The position numbers and the translations under genes were made by a program. Shown piece by piece: positions 54,060-55,810 of a stretch of DNA of 55,810 nucleotides (position 1 is its first letter; each line of letters opens with the position of its first letter). The stretch spans positions 1 to 55,810 of the forward strand of contig NZ_SLVX01000027.1 in the NCBI RefSeq assembly GCF_004341885.1, in the 5' to 3' direction. The stretch is from Shinella granuli. GTDB lineage: Bacteria > Pseudomonadota > Alphaproteobacteria > Rhizobiales > Rhizobiaceae. The notes under the pieces were generated by a model. The model worked only from the letters and a program-made list of their open reading frames with translations, was not told where the DNA came from and did not search any database.

Positions 54060-54089
54060 TGTCAGAAAAAGATACCCTATTTTCTGACA
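54060..54089 (+). promoter_or_regulatory. Operator-promoter of the AbiE-type operon
   Basis: TGTCAGAAAA (54060-54069) and TTTTCTGACA (54080-54089) are perfect 10-bp inverted repeats. TTGCAT (54055-54060) and TATTTT (54078-54083), 17 bases apart, form a promoter that the repeat covers. The repeat ends one base before the ATG, and no ribosome-binding site exists, so the mRNA may be leaderless. Confidence 0.6.
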
Positions 54090-54090
54090 C

Positions 54091-54723
54091 ATGAAAAAGC
54101 TTGCAACAATTTCGGTTCCCGATCGGATCATGCAGCGCGCCCGTGCCACTGGGCGCGGCGGCGTCTTCACGCCAAGTGATTTCCTCGATCTGGCGAGCCG
54201 CGCCGCAGTTGACCAGGCTCTTTCCCGCCTCACCAGGAACGGAAAGCTGCGCCGTCTGGCCCGTGGCCTCTACGACTATCCGAAGGCCCACCCGAAGCTT
54301 GGCCTATTGTCCCCGGCTCCCGACGACGTCGCACGCGCCCTGGCCCGCGAGACTGGTTCGCAGGCGCAAATCGCGGGGGCGCATGCCGCGAATGCGCTTG
54401 GTCTTTCGACACAGGTTCCCGCAAAAAGCCTTTATCTCACGAACGGACCCTCTCGTCGGATCGTGCTGGGCAAGCGCGTCGTCGATCTGCGTCACGCCTC
54501 GCCCAAGCATTTGATCGCGCCAGGCAGTCCCGCAGGAACCGTCGTTCAGGCCCTTCGTCATGTGGGGCCGGTCCGTGCCGGCGACGTGGCCCGGGTTGCC
54601 GCCAATCGGCTGTCGGCAAAGGACCAGAAGGTTCTCGCCTCCAGTGCGAGCCAGGCTCCCGCATGGATGCGTCCCACTCTCGTCTCGATCGGCAACGCTG
54701 CTTCGGAGTTGGCCGATGGATAA
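54091..54723 (+). CDS. AbiEi-like antitoxin (DUF6088 family)
   Basis: 210 residues. The winged-helix N-terminus has GRGGVFTPSDFLDLASRAAVD (outline) and LSRLTRNGKLRRLARGLYDYP, typical of AbiEi antitoxins that repress their own operon. The start MKKLATISVPDRIMQRARATG agrees with family members. Its stop overlaps the toxin start by eight bases. Confidence 0.85.
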   Translation: MKKLATISVPDRIMQRARATGRGGVFTPSDFLDLASRAAVDQALSRLTRNGKLRRLARGLYDYPKAHPKLGLLSPAPDDVARALARETGSQAQIAGAHAANALGLSTQVPAKSLYLTNGPSRRIVLGKRVVDLRHASPKHLIAPGSPAGTVVQALRHVGPVRAGDVARVAANRLSAKDQKVLASSASQAPAWMRPTLVSIGNAASELADG

Positions 54724-55735
54724 GGTCGCGATCCTCCCTGCCGACGATCGTGCCGCGCTCTTTGGCGAAACCGGTGCCGGCCGCGGTGTCGCCAACTCGA
54801 TCATCGAGAAGGATTTCTGGGTATGTTGGACGCTGAAACGCTTGTTCAATCTTCACGAGGATGCCGCCGCCAGCCTGGTCTTTAAGGGTGGTACGTCGCT
54901 CTCCAAGGCCTTCGGCATCATCCGGAGGTTCTCGGAAGACATCGACCTGTCCTTCGATCGCACCGATCTCGGCTATACCGGCGACCGTGATCCTGAGAAG
55001 GAAGGCATCAGCCGCAAGAAGGCGGGTCAGCTCATTGATGCCCTCCTCGCGGAGGTCGAAAAGCACATCGCCGAGAATCTCTTTCCTGCTCTCCAAGCTG
55101 CAATCGTTGAGCAACTCGGGGAGCCTTCAGCAGGAGGCTGGTCACTAGCGATCGATGTCGCGGACCCACAGACACTTAACTTCCATTACCCGGTCTCGCT
55201 TCCGTCGGCCGACTATCAGGGGATGGCCTATATCACGCCCCGCGTGAAGCTCGAGCTCGGCGCGCGTGGGGACCCATGGCCTGCCGAGAGCAAGGTCATT
55301 CGTTCGTACGCGGCAGAGGACTTCCCGGACTTCTTCGAAGATTTGGATGCGACCGTCACAGTGCTGTCGGCGCGCCGTCCCTTCTGGGAAAAGGCAACGG
55401 CTTTGCACGCGGAGGCCCATCGCCCGGCCGCCTCGCCGACGCCGCAATATTTCTCACGCCACTACTATGATCTTGCCATGCTGCTTGCTTCCGACGAAGG
55501 CATTGCCGCCGCTGCAGATCTTGAACTTCTTGCCACGGTGGCAAAGCACAAGGCCACTTTCTTTCGCTCCAGCTGGGCGAATTACGGCAAGGCCCAGCCA
55601 GGCACATTGCAACTTGTTCCAGGAGCTCCCCGCGTCAAGGATCTCAGAGCTGACTATCGCGCAATGGCGCCGATGATGTTCGATGATACGCCGCCATCAT
55701 TCGATGATATACTATCTATGGTCAGGACTCATTGA
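54716..55735 (+). CDS. AbiEii-like nucleotidyltransferase toxin
   Basis: 339 residues from the ATG at 54716. The nucleotidyltransferase motif LVFKGGTSLSKAFGII followed by RFSEDIDLSFD (GGTSLSK and DxD) is near 57-85. EKDFWVCWTLKRLF precedes it, and SRHYYDLAMLL lies in the C-terminal helical region. AbiEii-type toxins are bacteriostatic and pair with AbiEi in phage abortive infection and plasmid maintenance. The last 75 bases of the window beyond it show nothing. Confidence 0.87.
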   Translation: MDKVAILPADDRAALFGETGAGRGVANSIIEKDFWVCWTLKRLFNLHEDAAASLVFKGGTSLSKAFGIIRRFSEDIDLSFDRTDLGYTGDRDPEKEGISRKKAGQLIDALLAEVEKHIAENLFPALQAAIVEQLGEPSAGGWSLAIDVADPQTLNFHYPVSLPSADYQGMAYITPRVKLELGARGDPWPAESKVIRSYAAEDFPDFFEDLDATVTVLSARRPFWEKATALHAEAHRPAASPTPQYFSRHYYDLAMLLASDEGIAAAADLELLATVAKHKATFFRSSWANYGKAQPGTLQLVPGAPRVKDLRADYRAMAPMMFDDTPPSFDDILSMVRTH

Positions 55736-55810
55736 TTTAGCCAGAATATAACTGTTGCTGCGATGCAGATGGCGGAAAAGAATGTGTGAGCGCAGCGGTC
55801 ATACCTTGTA

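Noticed and set aside
1-55810. CRISPR arrays, tRNA or rRNA genes
   Set aside because: No regularly spaced direct repeats and no cloverleaf or rRNA-like sequence were noticed on either strand.

Overview
The window looks like part of a repABC plasmid or megaplasmid from a rhizobial-type alphaproteobacterium (Hyphomicrobiales; a Phyllobacteriaceae or Rhizobiaceae member is most likely). The reasons are the repABC replicon with an antisense RNA in the repB-repC gap, an Agrobacterium/Rhizobium-type conjugation system (traCDG, oriT, traAFBH, traR, traM, trbB-I), high GC coding DNA, and phosphonate genes whose catalytic residue positions match those known for Sinorhizobium meliloti PhnA and PhnY. 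No tRNA, rRNA or CRISPR array was seen.

Layout. (1) 1-3,360: accessory debris. It holds two DUF736 3' ends, a stand-alone TOTE-type primase-helicase, a cluster of GCATAA inverted repeats resembling a recombinase end, and an antitoxin whose toxin is cut off. (2) About 3,520-21,018: an organophosphorus island. A peptide-type ABC transporter operon carries a substrate-binding protein, two permeases, a fused double ATPase and a metallophosphoesterase. Nearby are a second, 3'-truncated binding protein, an alkaline-phosphatase-superfamily phosphodiesterase, a first phosphonoacetate hydrolase and a LysR regulator. A second module has an iron alcohol dehydrogenase, a LysR regulator, phnA, phnY and a Na/Pi cotransporter. 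(3) 21,151-31,820: the DNA-transfer half of conjugation (thermonuclease, traG, traD, traC, oriT, traA, traF, traB, traH) and its quorum-sensing switch (traR, traM). (4) 32,646-35,909: inserted cargo, a Spy/CpxP-like periplasmic protein, a CpxR/CpxA-like two-component pair and a TetR regulator. (5) 36,050-45,555: the mating-pair-formation operon, trbB to trbI on the minus strand. (6) 45,556-49,751: repABC. (7) 49,766-55,735: plasmid-maintenance and mobile genes: a vapC remnant, parDE, an IS5-family element, a serine recombinase, a DUF1612 protein and an AbiE-type toxin-antitoxin pair.

How it fits together. The second phosphonate module can be read as a chain: an alcohol phosphonate (inferred 2-hydroxyethylphosphonate) is oxidised to phosphonoacetaldehyde, PhnY makes phosphonoacetate, and PhnA releases acetate and phosphate, which NptA-like transport could balance. 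The first module appears to import a larger organophosphorus substrate, hydrolyse it with two or three different phosphohydrolases and respond to its own LysR. Conjugation is probably gated by TraR and TraM, but no AHL synthase gene (traI) is present. An almost identical 18-bp palindrome lies in front of both the traCDG/traAFBH divergent promoters and the trb operon and is the best candidate operator. The most interesting leads are the paralogous PhnA/ABC module, that shared palindrome, the lone TOTE primase-helicase beside recombinase-like ends, and an AbiE operon whose operator covers an apparently leaderless promoter.
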